Shown piece after piece: positions 17,644 to 26,270 of a stretch of DNA of 64,000 nucleotides. The translations under genes were made by a program, and so were the position numbers. The DNA is taken from positions 3,348,001 through 3,412,000 of the forward strand of contig NZ_AP028065.1 in the NCBI RefSeq assembly GCF_030297135.1, given 5' to 3'. Under the pieces are notes generated by a model. It did not search any database. It saw only the letters and a list, made by a program, of their open reading frames with translations, and was not told the DNA's origin. The number at the start of each line of letters is the position of its first letter. Position 1 is the first letter of the stretch. Source of the stretch: Pseudoalteromonas apostichopi. GTDB taxonomy: Bacteria > Pseudomonadota > Gammaproteobacteria > Enterobacterales > Alteromonadaceae.

Positions 17644-17838
17644 AAATTGTCTAAGTTTTTGTTATTTAAATAAAGCTTAGTCTTTTGTAGTAAATATACA
17701 ACCAATTAACTGTAACATTATTTACTAGGCTAGTGCGTTTTTCGATCACTGCACACATAAATGGGCTAGAATAACAAAACAATCAATTTGTATTATGATA
17801 TTATTTAGCGGGTTTTTTGCAGCTTAAGGACAACAATA

Positions 17839-19785
17839 ATGATAAAATCAAGTATCTATATTTCACTGCTAGTAAGCTCTTTGCTTGCTCACGCACAACT
17901 ACCGCTTAGTCTTACAAGTCCTGATGGACAATTAACAGTCAAGCTTGAAGAACAGCAAAACCAAATTGTTTATAGTGTAACTTATGGCAAGCAAGTATTT
18001 TTGGAACCATCTCAGCTTGGTTTAAATACTAACCTTGGCGACCTTTCACAAAGTTTAAAATATAAGAGCCATAAAACGGCTTCTATAAAAGAGAGTTATA
18101 AGCTGCATAATGCAAAGGCGAGTGAAATAAACTACACCGCGAACACCTTAAAAGTACAGTTTGAAAACAAAGATGGTAGAGTGCTTGGTGTGCAGTTTAA
18201 TGTTTCTGATCACGATGTTGCATTTCGTTACCAAGTCACGGGTGTTGAAACAGATACCCGAATCAAGGTGCTATCTGAATATAGTGCTTTTAATTTACCC
18301 GACGATGCAACTACATTTATTAGCCCGCAAGCCTTACCTGAAACAGGCTGGATGCAAACAAAACCAAGTTACGAAGAGCCTTACACCTTTAATGAAGCTC
18401 TTGGCACACCGTCAGCGAATGGCGTGGGGTATACCTTTCCTGCTTTATTTAAAAATAGCGATAAAGGTTGGCTTTTAATTTCTGAAACTGGTGTAGATAG
18501 CCATTATGTAGGCTCAAAATTGAGCGAAGGCACGAAAGACGGTATTTATCGAGTTTCATTTCCTCAAGCCGGTGAGAATAATGGTATTGGAGCAACCTAC
18601 GCAGCTATGTCTATGCCTGCAATGACTCCTTGGCGTACTATTACTTTAGGGACCAGTTTAAAGCCTATTGTTGAGTCAACAGTCGCATTTGATCTGGTTA
18701 AACCGCTTTATCAAGCAAATCAAGAATATACTATGGGGCGCTCAACATGGAGCTGGATCGTATGGCAAGATCCAAGTATTAACTATGACGACCAAGTAAA
18801 ATTTATAGATCTCGCTGCATCTCTAAATTTTGAATATGTATTAATCGATAGTGGTTGGGATCAAAACATTGGTCGTGACAGAATGGCTAAATTAGTCGAA
18901 TACGCCAATAGTAAAGGCGTTGATGTTATATTGTGGTACAACTCAAATGGCTGGTGGAATGATGCACCACAAACACCAAAGAATAGAATGAATACCGCGC
19001 CTATAAGAAGAAATGAAATGGCTTGGCTACAAAGCATTGGCGTTAAAGGCCTGAAAGTTGACTTTTTTGGTGGCGACAAACAAGAAACTATCAAACTTTA
19101 TGAAAATATTTTAACGGATGCTAATCAGTACGGTTTAGTGATCACTTTTCACGGCAGTACCATTCCGCGTGGTTGGGAAAGAATGTATCCTAACTTCGTC
19201 ACATCTGAAGCGGTTCTAGCATCGGAGAACCTTGTTTTTCATCAAAATTCGTTAGATTTACATGCCTATAACGCGACAATTTTACCGTTCACCCGTAATG
19301 CTATTGGCGCTATGGATTTTGCCCCAGTGTTTTTAAACAAACGCTTATCTCAAGATCAAACAGTCGGCACTATTCGTAAAACCACAGATACATTTGAACT
19401 GGCAACAGGTGTGCTTTATCAATCACCTGTGCAACATTTTGGCCTGACGCCAAATAACCTTGCAGAACAACCTCAATTTGTTATTGATACTTTAAAGGCG
19501 ATGCCAACGGTATGGGATGAAACACGTTATATCGCTGGCCAGCCAGGTCAAGATGCAACTATCGCAAGGCGTCATCAGCAAACATGGTGGGTAGCAGCTA
19601 TTAATGGTGAAAATAAAGCCAAAACATTAGATATCGATTTGCCTATGTTAGCGGGCAAAAAAATCACCCTGTTGTTTGATAAAAAAGATGGCAGTGCTGG
19701 TATCAAGAAAGTAAAAGTGAGTAACAGTGGTAAGTTGAGCTTAAACTTATTAGCCCAAGGTGGCGCACTGATAATTGGTCGCTAA
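17839..19785 (+). CDS. glycoside hydrolase family 97 (alpha-glucosidase/alpha-galactosidase type)
   Basis: This 648-residue exported enzyme has a signal peptide ending near LLAHA. The layout is that of GH97: an N-terminal beta-sandwich (LTSPDGQLTVKL), a TIM barrel and a C-terminal beta domain. The barrel holds YVLIDSGWD, VDVILWYNSNGWWND and GLKVDFFGGDK. The Asp at residue 408 in KVDFF is at the place where retaining GH97 enzymes have their nucleophile, while inverting SusB-type enzymes lack it. I therefore infer a retaining mechanism, perhaps alpha-galactosidase. The gene stands alone with no SusC/SusD-like or TonB receptor neighbours. Confidence 0.88.
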   Translation: MIKSSIYISLLVSSLLAHAQLPLSLTSPDGQLTVKLEEQQNQIVYSVTYGKQVFLEPSQLGLNTNLGDLSQSLKYKSHKTASIKESYKLHNAKASEINYTANTLKVQFENKDGRVLGVQFNVSDHDVAFRYQVTGVETDTRIKVLSEYSAFNLPDDATTFISPQALPETGWMQTKPSYEEPYTFNEALGTPSANGVGYTFPALFKNSDKGWLLISETGVDSHYVGSKLSEGTKDGIYRVSFPQAGENNGIGATYAAMSMPAMTPWRTITLGTSLKPIVESTVAFDLVKPLYQANQEYTMGRSTWSWIVWQDPSINYDDQVKFIDLAASLNFEYVLIDSGWDQNIGRDRMAKLVEYANSKGVDVILWYNSNGWWNDAPQTPKNRMNTAPIRRNEMAWLQSIGVKGLKVDFFGGDKQETIKLYENILTDANQYGLVITFHGSTIPRGWERMYPNFVTSEAVLASENLVFHQNSLDLHAYNATILPFTRNAIGAMDFAPVFLNKRLSQDQTVGTIRKTTDTFELATGVLYQSPVQHFGLTPNNLAEQPQFVIDTLKAMPTVWDETRYIAGQPGQDATIARRHQQTWWVAAINGENKAKTLDIDLPMLAGKKITLLFDKKDGSAGIKKVKVSNSGKLSLNLLAQGGALIIGR

Positions 19786-19824
19786 ATGTAAGTTTATAGG
19801 TGATGAAAAAAGCCAAGTATAGAA

Positions 19825-19849
19825 AAGCGAGCAGGTTGCTCGCTTTTTT
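19825..19849 (+). terminator. intrinsic terminator after the GH97 gene
   Basis: The stem AAGCGAGCA (19825-19833) / TGCTCGCTT (19837-19845) has a 3-base loop and is followed by a run of T to 19849. Confidence 0.88.
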
Positions 19850-19880
19850 ATACCTCTATTTGCCTTGTTAAATTAGATGT

Positions 19881-19922
19881 GGGTCAGAGAGAGCTGGGAT
19901 GCGCTAATAAACTGAGCTACAG
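19881..19922 (-). pseudogene. fragment of a degenerate tRNA-Val-like copy
   Basis: Only the D-arm side (plus-strand TAAACTGAGCTAC) and part of the altered anticodon region remain. It is the most decayed, outermost unit of the array. Confidence 0.5.
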
Positions 19923-19949
19923 GATATTTTAAATAAGAAAAAATAGAAT

Positions 19950-20031
19950 TGGTACTACCGAGTAGATTTGAACTACTGACCTTTGGACCGGGTCATAGAG
20001 AGTGGTAGTGCTCTAATCAACTGAGCTACGG
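19950..20031 (-). pseudogene. degenerate tRNA-Val-like copy
   Basis: The D-arm (GCTC/GAGC) is intact and the T-stem is paired (AGTAG/CTACT). The 3' end is TACCA, but the acceptor stem is broken (5' side TCCCG) and the anticodon arm is replaced by a longer stretch holding CTCTCTATGACCCGG. Confidence 0.75.
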
Positions 20032-20058
20032 GATATTTTAAATAAGGAAAAATAGAAT

Positions 20059-20138
20059 TGGTACGACCGAGTGGATTCGAACCACCGAATTTGGAGCGGG
20101 TCGTAGAGAGCGGTAGTGCGCTAACCAACTGAGCTACA
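20059..20138 (-). pseudogene. degenerate tRNA-Val-like copy with intact T-arm
   Basis: The T-arm GGTGG/CCACT and 3' CGGTCGTACCA are identical to the functional gene. The anticodon arm is replaced by a stretch with CTCTCTACGACCCGC, and the D-stem is mismatched (GCTC/GCGC). Confidence 0.75.
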
Positions 20139-20166
20139 GGATATTTTAAATAAGAAAAAAAAGAAT

Positions 20167-20247
20167 TGGTACGACCGAGTAGATTTGAACTACTGACCTT
20201 TGGACCGGGTCATAGAGAGTGGTAGTGCGCTAACCAACTGAGCTACG
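20167..20247 (-). pseudogene. degenerate tRNA-Val-like copy
   Basis: It is nearly identical to the copy at 19950-20031 in the T-arm and altered anticodon region, but its D-stem reads GCTC/GCGC. The acceptor stem cannot form. Confidence 0.75.
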
Positions 20248-20275
20248 GGATATTTTAAATAAGGAAAAATAGAAT

Positions 20276-20352
<77 letters not shown>

Positions 20353-20372
20353 ACTGAAATAAAAATCAAGAT

Positions 20373-20450
20373 TGGTACAACCGAGTGTATTTGAACTACC
20401 GACCTTTGGACCGGGCCATTAAGTGTAGTAGTGCTCTTTCCTTTAGTTAT
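20373..20450 (-). pseudogene. strongly decayed tRNA-Val-like copy between the two intact tRNAs
   Basis: It keeps the 3' end CGGTTGTACCA and the shared CCCGGTCCAAAGGTC signature. The D-arm and 5' acceptor are unrecognisable. The acceptor variant (GGTTGT) matches the neighbouring second tRNA, so it probably arose from that copy. Confidence 0.7.
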
Positions 20451-20460
20451 ACCTAAATCA

Positions 20461-20537
20461 TGGTACAACCGAGTGGATTCGAACCACCGACCCCTACCAT
20501 GTCAAGGTAGTGCTCTAACCAACTGAGCTACGGTTGT
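20461..20537 (-). tRNA. tRNA-Val (anticodon GAC), second copy
   Basis: This is a complete 77-base cloverleaf. The acceptor is ACAACCG/CGGTTGT, the anticodon stem CTACC/GGTAG with loop TTGACAT, the T-arm GGTGG/CCACT, and CCA is encoded. It differs from the first copy by a paired acceptor change and two single-base changes. Confidence 0.96.
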
Positions 20538-20650
20538 ATTTTGATTTGAATAGTTGTTAGCGTGGCTAAACAACGGAGGCTAATATATAGCGACTAGTTG
20601 TGTGAATCAAGCAGCTTTAGCTATTTTTGTGCTAAGTGCTGGTTTTTTAT

Positions 20651-21670
20651 TCATAACGGACTAATTTCGCACGCTCGATAGAAATCTTGCCACCAAGAAA
20701 CATGGCTTTTAGCAGACTGTTTAAGGCGGTGTAAAATTGCGTCATTACTTTCGCTATCCACAAAATGGTCCATTTCAGTGTCACGCCATATTTGATGATA
20801 AAGCGGTTGTAGGGTTTCTAATCTACCCACCAAGAATGATTGATAAGGTTGTAATTGCTCTAAATAGAATTTTTTAAATACATTACTTAGCGTTTGTGCC
20901 TTTTGTTTATTCTTATTGGCAGGGCAGAGATCATCTTTTGAGTACTGCATAAGTTGTTGTGTTAATTGCTGATTGTAATGTGTTTGCGCGCGTGCCGCCG
21001 ATATTAACAACTTGTTATATTTAAAACGGTTTAACACTTCTAATTGGCTAATGATTTGCTCTGGGTCTATATCGTTTATTCTACCGGTATTAATTTTATT
21101 GTTTAATTTAGCAATCTGCTCCATCGCGCTCACGGTTTCACTAAAACCTGCTGAGTTTTCATCGATGTATGTCGAACTTAGCTGCCAGCTTTGTTTAAAT
21201 TCGCTTTCGTTTAGCAGCATAGCTTTAAAGTAGTTAGGAAGGTTTGCTTGTTTTTGTGCGGCAGTAAGTTTTATTTTTTCAAACAATTCATCTTGTTTTT
21301 CAAAGCTTTCTAAACACTCATTTGCGCTTTGTAAAAATTTAATCTGATAACTTAGAATATTAGCGGGTGTTGCCGTTTTACCAAGCTGGTTATTATGCTC
21401 AGCGATGAGTGTAGATAGCTTACACTGTCGTAACTGTGCAAGCTCGAGCATGCCAATAGTTGCTTTTTCATCGTTATCATAAGCGAAATGCTTAACGTTC
21501 AGTGTACTCGGTTTAGATAGCTTAAAACTATCAGTTTTGAGCACGTTTTCTAATCTTTGTGCGTAGGTGTGATTTACATCGCCCGAAGAGGGCGTGCAGG
21601 CAATAAGTGCCGTGCACGCTATTGCGATAATAGAATTTACAAGGCTATTGGTTTTGCAAAAAAGGTGCAT
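20651..21670 (-). CDS. DUF3080 family lipoprotein
   Basis: This is a 339-residue predicted lipoprotein. The N-terminal hydrophobic segment ends in a lipobox-like LIAC, and the mature chain is helical and charged with few strong motifs. I recognise it as the DUF3080 family of Alteromonadales, of unknown function. The start overlaps the 3' end of norM by 26 bases in another frame, so the two are translationally linked on the minus strand. Two Cys in the C-terminal part (YRACEIS and DLCPAN) may form a disulphide. Confidence 0.75.
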   Translation of the reverse strand: MHLFCKTNSLVNSIIAIACTALIACTPSSGDVNHTYAQRLENVLKTDSFKLSKPSTLNVKHFAYDNDEKATIGMLELAQLRQCKLSTLIAEHNNQLGKTATPANILSYQIKFLQSANECLESFEKQDELFEKIKLTAAQKQANLPNYFKAMLLNESEFKQSWQLSSTYIDENSAGFSETVSAMEQIAKLNNKINTGRINDIDPEQIISQLEVLNRFKYNKLLISAARAQTHYNQQLTQQLMQYSKDDLCPANKNKQKAQTLSNVFKKFYLEQLQPYQSFLVGRLETLQPLYHQIWRDTEMDHFVDSESNDAILHRLKQSAKSHVSWWQDFYRACEISPL

Positions 21671-23003
21671 GTTTAAATCGCCTATGAACAGTGAACATCA
21701 ACATAATTGCAGCGGCACTTAAACCCACAATAATACCTATCCAAAAGCCATGAGGGCCCATCGCTGGAACAATTAAATCTGTACGAGCAAGTACGAAGCC
21801 AAGCGCAAAGCCGATCAACCAATACGATACAAAGGTGATATAACCAATTGGTGCCGTGTATTTTAACCCTCGTAAAATACCATTGGCAGAAACTTGCAAT
21901 GCATCAGGTAATTGATAGATGCAAGCTAACACCATTATTGAAGAAGCAAGAGCCAATACTTCAGGGTTGTCAGAATACAATTGGCTAATAATATCTCGCG
22001 CAAAGAAGGTCACACTTGCCAGCATAAAAGCGATTATCGCCGCTAAAATATAACTGGTATTAACAGCATTTCTTAACTGTTGATAATGTTGTTGGCCAAA
22101 TAGGTTACCTATTCGTATGCTAATTGCAATTGATAGGCTCAACGGCATCATAAACAGTAATGTAGTAACACTTGCTGCAATTTGATGACCCGCAACGGCA
22201 ACTGCTCCCAGATGCGCTATAAACAGCGGAATACAAGCGAATAAGGTTACTTCAAAAAACGTGGCCAAAGAAATTGGGATACCTACTTTGGTGATGGTCC
22301 ATAATGTCGCAGGTTTAGGTCCGGTAAAATTTGCTAACAATGCTTTGGCATCAACCTTTTTACTAAAGTGACAATAAACAACCTGAGTTAGCGCCATTGC
22401 TGTAAATACTAGTGCGGTGGCAATACCACAGCCAGCGCCACCATAGGCTTGAAAACCTAACTTACCATGTATAAACACGTAATTTGCTGGAATATTTACC
22501 GCTAAACCAATTAAGCTAATGTAAAAAGCAGGTTTGGTCATACCCATACCTTCAGTAATATTGCGATATACACTGAAAAGTAAAAAACCGAAAATCCCCC
22601 ATTTAACAAAATGAATATATTGCTCGGCTAAATGGGTAATAGACTGTGAGGTATCAAGTTGAACAAGCACGGTATCAGCAAGGCTTGCTAGCCCTAAACC
22701 AATAATAGCGAGTATTAGGGCAAGATATAATCCTTGTTGAAAGTAGTGGCTAATACCTTGTTTATCATTTGAGCCAGCAAACTGCGCAATAATGCCAGTT
22801 AAAGCCAATAAAATGCCCTGCAGTGCGAGCATTAACGGATTCCAAATACCCGTTGCAATAGAGAGCGCCGCCAAGTCCGTTGCACTTACTTGGCCAGCCA
22901 TCACGGTATCAACAACCGTCATTAAAATAAGCGTTACTTGTGCCAAAAATACTGGAATGGCTAACGAAATTAACCTTTTGGCTTCCCAACTACAAAAAGA
23001 CAT
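21645..23003 (-). CDS. norM: MATE-family multidrug/Na+ antiporter NorM
   Basis: This 452-residue inner-membrane protein has about twelve hydrophobic segments in two pseudo-symmetric halves. Features include MTVVDTVMAGQVS in helix 1-2, the motif ATGIWNPLMLALQG, and GAVAVAGHQIAASV at the start of the second half. MATE proteins export cationic drugs using Na+ or H+. The gene is divergent from ribE, as mdtK is from ribC in E. coli, which supports orthology. It is co-transcribed with the DUF3080 lipoprotein. Confidence 0.93.
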   Translation of the reverse strand: MSFCSWEAKRLISLAIPVFLAQVTLILMTVVDTVMAGQVSATDLAALSIATGIWNPLMLALQGILLALTGIIAQFAGSNDKQGISHYFQQGLYLALILAIIGLGLASLADTVLVQLDTSQSITHLAEQYIHFVKWGIFGFLLFSVYRNITEGMGMTKPAFYISLIGLAVNIPANYVFIHGKLGFQAYGGAGCGIATALVFTAMALTQVVYCHFSKKVDAKALLANFTGPKPATLWTITKVGIPISLATFFEVTLFACIPLFIAHLGAVAVAGHQIAASVTTLLFMMPLSLSIAISIRIGNLFGQQHYQQLRNAVNTSYILAAIIAFMLASVTFFARDIISQLYSDNPEVLALASSIMVLACIYQLPDALQVSANGILRGLKYTAPIGYITFVSYWLIGFALGFVLARTDLIVPAMGPHGFWIGIIVGLSAAAIMLMFTVHRRFKHAPFLQNQ

Positions 23004-23097
23004 AATTTACACGACTAAATAAACAGGCAGCCATTGTAATCTATTCATAGATCAATAAAAATCGCAGTTATCTATTTAATGAAGAAAAGAGAAAGCG

Positions 23098-23724
23098 ATG
23101 TTCACTGGAATTGTGCAAACGCAAGCTGTTGTGGTTAAGGCTAATAATCAAGGTGGTGTGCTAAGGCTATCATTAAAAGTAGGGCAGCAATTTGCTGAAA
23201 ATCTGAATATTGGTGCAAGCATTGCCGTTAATGGCTGCTGTTTAACCGTCGTTAAGTTTGACTCTGACTCCCTTGGTAGCTGTGTTATTGATTTTGATGT
23301 GATTGATGAAACATTAAAGTTGACCAACCTAGGTATGTTAACTTTAAATGATACGGTGAATTTTGAGCGCTCAGTGACCTTTGGTACTGAACTGGGAGGC
23401 CATATCGTGTCGGGCCACATTCATTGTATGGCCGAAATACTGTCAATTAACCACCTTCAAGATAACTGTAAAATGCAATTATCATTAGCAAAAGAGTTGC
23501 AAAAATACGTGTTGTATAAGGGATTTGTGAGTGTTAACGGTGCAAGCCTCACCGTAGGTGAAGTAGATGAGCTGGGCTTTTGGCTGCACTTGATCCCAGA
23601 AACACTGGCTATTACCAATCTAGATAACTATTGCGAAGGCGATAAGTTAAATATTGAAGTCGATCAGCAAACTTATACCATTATTAATACGGTCGAAAAT
23701 TATCTAGAGCAACAAGCAAAATAA
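23098..23724 (+). CDS. ribE: riboflavin synthase alpha subunit
   Basis: The enzyme (RibE, called RibC in E. coli) dismutates two 6,7-dimethyl-8-ribityllumazine molecules to riboflavin. The 208 residues show the two repeated lumazine-binding barrels. The first is MFTGIVQTQAVV...SIAVNGCCLTVV, the second GGHIVSGHIHCMAEI...FVSVNGASLTVGEV. The N-terminal MFTGIV is diagnostic. No FMN riboswitch fits in the 94 bases between it and divergent norM. A GAAGAAAAGAG stretch precedes the ATG. Confidence 0.96.
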   Translation: MFTGIVQTQAVVVKANNQGGVLRLSLKVGQQFAENLNIGASIAVNGCCLTVVKFDSDSLGSCVIDFDVIDETLKLTNLGMLTLNDTVNFERSVTFGTELGGHIVSGHIHCMAEILSINHLQDNCKMQLSLAKELQKYVLYKGFVSVNGASLTVGEVDELGFWLHLIPETLAITNLDNYCEGDKLNIEVDQQTYTIINTVENYLEQQAK

Positions 23725-23740
23725 GTATAGATATATAAAA

Positions 23741-23764
23741 CGAGCAAATTAAAAAATTTGCTCG
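23741..23764. terminator. bidirectional hairpin between ribE and the CPXCG gene
   Basis: The 10-bp stem CGAGCAAATT (23741-23750) / AATTTGCTCG (23755-23764) has an AAAA loop. On the minus strand it is followed by TTTTATATA. It overlaps the last codons of the minus-strand gene. Confidence 0.7.
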
Positions 23765-23952
23765 TCATCGCTATCGACATGTAACTCAAGTTTATTGTGT
23801 GCGTAATCTATATGCATATTCAAATGGATAGGGTTGCAGCATGCACTGCAATCTTCATAATAGTCTTGGTCGCCGTCGCTAGCATCAAGTGCCACATGAA
23901 TGTGGTGACCACAATGAGGGCATGAAATCCGTTGTGTGTAATGGTCTTTCAT
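23749..23952 (-). CDS. CPXCG-motif cysteine-rich zinc-ribbon protein
   Basis: This is a 67-residue acidic protein. Near the N-terminus it has SCPHCGHHIHV (CxxC) and further on EDCSACCNPIH (CxxCC), a zinc-ribbon pair. It fits the small family named for its CPXCG motif, common in gammaproteobacteria and of unknown function. The C-terminal tail is rich in Asp and Glu. A perfect 14-base palindrome lies 16 bases upstream of the start. Confidence 0.85.
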   Translation of the reverse strand: MKDHYTQRISCPHCGHHIHVALDASDGDQDYYEDCSACCNPIHLNMHIDYAHNKLELHVDSDDEQIF

Positions 23953-23967
23953 CAGCTTTTACCTTAA

Positions 23968-23981
23968 TCAGGCATGCCTGA
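23968..23981. promoter_or_regulatory. 14-base perfect palindrome upstream of the CPXCG gene
   Basis: TCAGGCATGCCTGA is fully self-complementary and lies at -16 to -29 relative to the minus-strand start. It could be an operator or simply a short RNA hairpin. No regulator is assigned. Confidence 0.4.
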
Positions 23982-23994
23982 GTTCGTTAAATTG

Positions 23995-24049
23995 CAATCT
24001 GAATTAAACTCTAAAACATAAAAAATGAATGTAGATTTAATCAGATTGG
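23995..24049. repeat. palindromic intergenic repeat ending in CCAATC/GATTGG
   Basis: An inverted repeat CAATCTGAATTAAACTCTA (23995-24013) / TAGATTTAATCAGATTGG (24032-24049) is followed by TATA. It resembles the ends of the larger palindrome at 54981-55147 and the short one at 57729-57774. It probably belongs to one intergenic repeat family. Confidence 0.5.
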
Positions 24050-24182
24050 TATAACTCACTAACCGAATTGTTTATAAGCGTAGTGCTACAACAAACGGCT
24101 AGCATCTTTGTTTATACGCCTTATAAGATAAATATAGTCACGTTTAGTAGTTTATGACATCCATTTTACAGTGATTTCGCGG

Positions 24183-25049
24183 TTATTTTAGTAGCTGCTG
24201 AATATGTTGTTTTGCTTCAGTAAGATAGTGCCCGGCAAATATGTTGGCATTATTGAGCATTGGGTATAGTTGGTAAATAGCTCTACGATGCTCGTAACCT
24301 ACCTGCAGTGGGTAGATATCGTTATAGGCATCATAAAAGCTATCGGGGAGTGGGGCATAAAGCTCGCTCGTTGCAATATCGCATTCCCGATCACCATAAT
24401 AACAAGCAGGGTCAAACACACTAGGTACATTATTATAAAAGCCCATATTCCGGCGCCAAAAATCACCGTGTAATAATGAAGGCTCAACAACATGGCTATG
24501 CAGAGCATCTTTAACAAAGGCAATAAAGGTATCTTGATCGACAAGCTCTATGCCTTTTTCTTGTAATAGCTGTAATTGCCAACCTATTCGTTCTTCAGCA
24601 AAAAATACATCCCATTTTTTGTGCCAGCGATTAGGTTGTAGAGTTGAGCCAAGAAAGTTGTCGTTATCGAAGCCGAACATGGCTTGAGTATGTTTTTGGT
24701 GCAAATTGGCAAGATACTCACCCATTTCATGCCAATTAGTATTATTATGAGGCTGTTTATCAAGCTCTAACCATTCAAGCACCATAAATGAAAACTCTAT
24801 GTTGCAACCTGTTGTTATGCAATCTGGGATCATAAATAGGCTTTCTTGAGTTAAAAGCTTAAGGTTCAAGGCTTCGCATTCTAAGCGCTCAAGATCACTC
24901 AAATGAGATACTTTCACAAAGAAGTGATGTAAATCATCACCAATTTGGAAGTATCTGTCGTTATTTGGCGATTTTAATTGGCGTTTAAAGGTATGCTTAA
25001 AATCAAAATGCATCGCTTGGCTAATCTGTTCATTCACTGAATTCCACAT
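24183..25049 (-). CDS. fructosamine kinase family protein (YniA-like)
   Basis: This 288-residue protein belongs to the fructosamine-3-kinase/ketosamine-3-kinase family, which phosphorylates sugar adducts on protein amines and so triggers deglycation. The aminoglycoside-kinase-like fold is shown by LLHGDFWRRNMGF (catalytic Asp with HGDxWxxN) and VFDPACYYGDRECDIA (metal Asp). The C-terminal YQLYPMLNNANIFAGHYL is characteristic of the YniA branch. It stands alone on the minus strand. The substrate of bacterial members is not firmly established. Confidence 0.92.
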   Translation of the reverse strand: MWNSVNEQISQAMHFDFKHTFKRQLKSPNNDRYFQIGDDLHHFFVKVSHLSDLERLECEALNLKLLTQESLFMIPDCITTGCNIEFSFMVLEWLELDKQPHNNTNWHEMGEYLANLHQKHTQAMFGFDNDNFLGSTLQPNRWHKKWDVFFAEERIGWQLQLLQEKGIELVDQDTFIAFVKDALHSHVVEPSLLHGDFWRRNMGFYNNVPSVFDPACYYGDRECDIATSELYAPLPDSFYDAYNDIYPLQVGYEHRRAIYQLYPMLNNANIFAGHYLTEAKQHIQQLLK

Positions 25050-25161
25050 AATTTTGTTCGCCTTTTAACCATATAGTTAAACTATGGCAAAAAGACGATG
25101 AATTAACAAACCCATAGCGTTAATATTATTAAAGTTTATCGAAGTATTTATGAGGGGTCAG

Positions 25162-25857
25162 ATGAATAAAAGTCTCATTACTAATTTAGTGGCGTTTGCA
25201 TTAGTATTAGTCGGGTTTTTATTTGAACAAGCAATAGTACTTTCTGTTGGTTTATTTGCGTTATCGGGCGCAGTAACAAACTGGCTTGCTATACACATGC
25301 TATTCGAAAAAGTACCATTTTTATATGGCTCAGGGGTCATAACATTAAAGTTTGCCTCTTTTAAAGTCGCTATCCGCAACTTGGTGATGACAGAATTCTT
25401 CGCTGAAGAGAAAATCGATCAGGTGATGGCTTTAGCAAAACCAAACATTGATTTAGAGCCTGTGATTAGTGAAGTTAACCTCAGTCCGGCTTATGATTCT
25501 TTAATTGAGGTCATCGAAAACTCACAATTTGGCGGCATGCTTTCAATGTTCGGTGGGCGTGATGCGCTAGAGCCAATGCGTGAACCTTTCATTGATAAAA
25601 TGAAAGCAGCGGTGATTGATATTTCAAAAAGCGACGAATTTAAAATGATTCTTGATGAAAAGCTATTTGCCAACTCTCATCTTGGTGGCTCTTTACATAG
25701 TACAGTTGAGCGTTTAGTTGATGAGCGTTTGAATGAGCTTACGCCAACAATGGTAAAAGATATCATTCAAACCATGATCAAAGAACATTTAGGTTGGTTA
25801 GTGATTTGGGGTGGGGTGTTTGGTGGCTTATTTGGCCTAATCGCTGCGCTAGTATAA
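25162..25857 (+). CDS. DUF445 family inner-membrane protein
   Basis: This is a 231-residue protein with an N-terminal hydrophobic hairpin (LITNLVAFALVLVGFLF and IVLSVGLFALSGAVTNWLAIHMLFEK) and a C-terminal membrane segment (LVIWGGVFGGLFGLIAALV). The GAVTNWLAIxMLF signature is that of DUF445 (YjiN/YheB-like). The central part is amphipathic and helical. I choose ATG 25162, which has AGGGG just before it; the in-frame ATG at 25150 lacks a ribosome binding site. Function is unknown. Confidence 0.85.
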   Translation: MNKSLITNLVAFALVLVGFLFEQAIVLSVGLFALSGAVTNWLAIHMLFEKVPFLYGSGVITLKFASFKVAIRNLVMTEFFAEEKIDQVMALAKPNIDLEPVISEVNLSPAYDSLIEVIENSQFGGMLSMFGGRDALEPMREPFIDKMKAAVIDISKSDEFKMILDEKLFANSHLGGSLHSTVERLVDERLNELTPTMVKDIIQTMIKEHLGWLVIWGGVFGGLFGLIAALV

Positions 25858-25867
25858 TGAAGAAGCT

Positions 25868-25895
25868 TGTAGCAGGCCTTTAAAGACCTGCTACA
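25868..25895. terminator. hairpin between two convergent genes
   Basis: The stem TGTAGCAGG (25868-25876) / CCTGCTACA (25887-25895) has a 10-base loop, itself partly paired as CTTTAAAG. The T runs on either side are weak. It is probably a shared terminator. Confidence 0.55.
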
Positions 25896-25907
25896 GTGAA
25901 TTAATCA

Positions 25908-26270
25908 TTATTTTGAACCAGCAACAACAATCACTGTGTCATCAGATACTTTAGCGATATCCTGGATAGTTGTTTTTGTAGCTGTTTCAAAATTTAAGTA
26001 TTTTGCTGAGTTATGAAAACCATAAGTGCTTGCAAACTTATCTGTCGACATATCATTGCAAAGTAGCTTTTCTGTCATTACGCGTTTGCTCAAGCGTAGA
26101 TCGCGCATTGTGCTTGATACGTTTAATGTTTTGTTAGAGGCAATGGCCATACAGGCTTGCGTGCCAACTGAGTCATCTGCGGCGACAAATTGTGCTGCAC
26201 TTGCATCAGTTGCTGCTAGTGAAGAACCTAAAATTAATGCTGTACCTAGTGCTGTAGTTAACGTATTCAT
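25908..26270 (-). CDS. small secreted protein, DUF3718-like
   Basis: This is a 120-residue exported protein with a signal peptide ending near TDASAAQ. The mature part has two Cys (TQACMAIAS and KLLCNDMS), probably disulphide-bonded, and the pattern ACMAIAS...LRLSKRVMTEKLLCND. It resembles the DUF3718 family found in Alteromonadales, function unknown. It is monocistronic on the minus strand. Confidence 0.65.
   Translation of the reverse strand: MNTLTTALGTALILGSSLAATDASAAQFVAADDSVGTQACMAIASNKTLNVSSTMRDLRLSKRVMTEKLLCNDMSTDKFASTYGFHNSAKYLNFETATKTTIQDIAKVSDDTVIVVAGSK

Larger units (their letters stand above)
19923..20249. repeat. tandem repeat of about 109 bases carrying tRNA-like sequence
   Basis: The string GATATTTTAAATAAG recurs at 19923, 20032, 20140 and 20249, spacing 109, 108 and 109 bases. 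Each unit holds one degenerate tRNA-Val-like sequence plus an AT-rich linker. This is consistent with tandem duplication of an already altered tRNA gene. Confidence 0.85.

Noticed and set aside
23004..23097. Possible FMN riboswitch before ribE
   Set aside because: The gap is only 94 bases, is shared with the divergent norM promoter, and lacks the conserved RFN stems.
26041..26052. TGTCGAC box TCTGTCGACATA inside the DUF3718-like gene
   Set aside because: Only the core is shared, and it lies within coding sequence far from a promoter.
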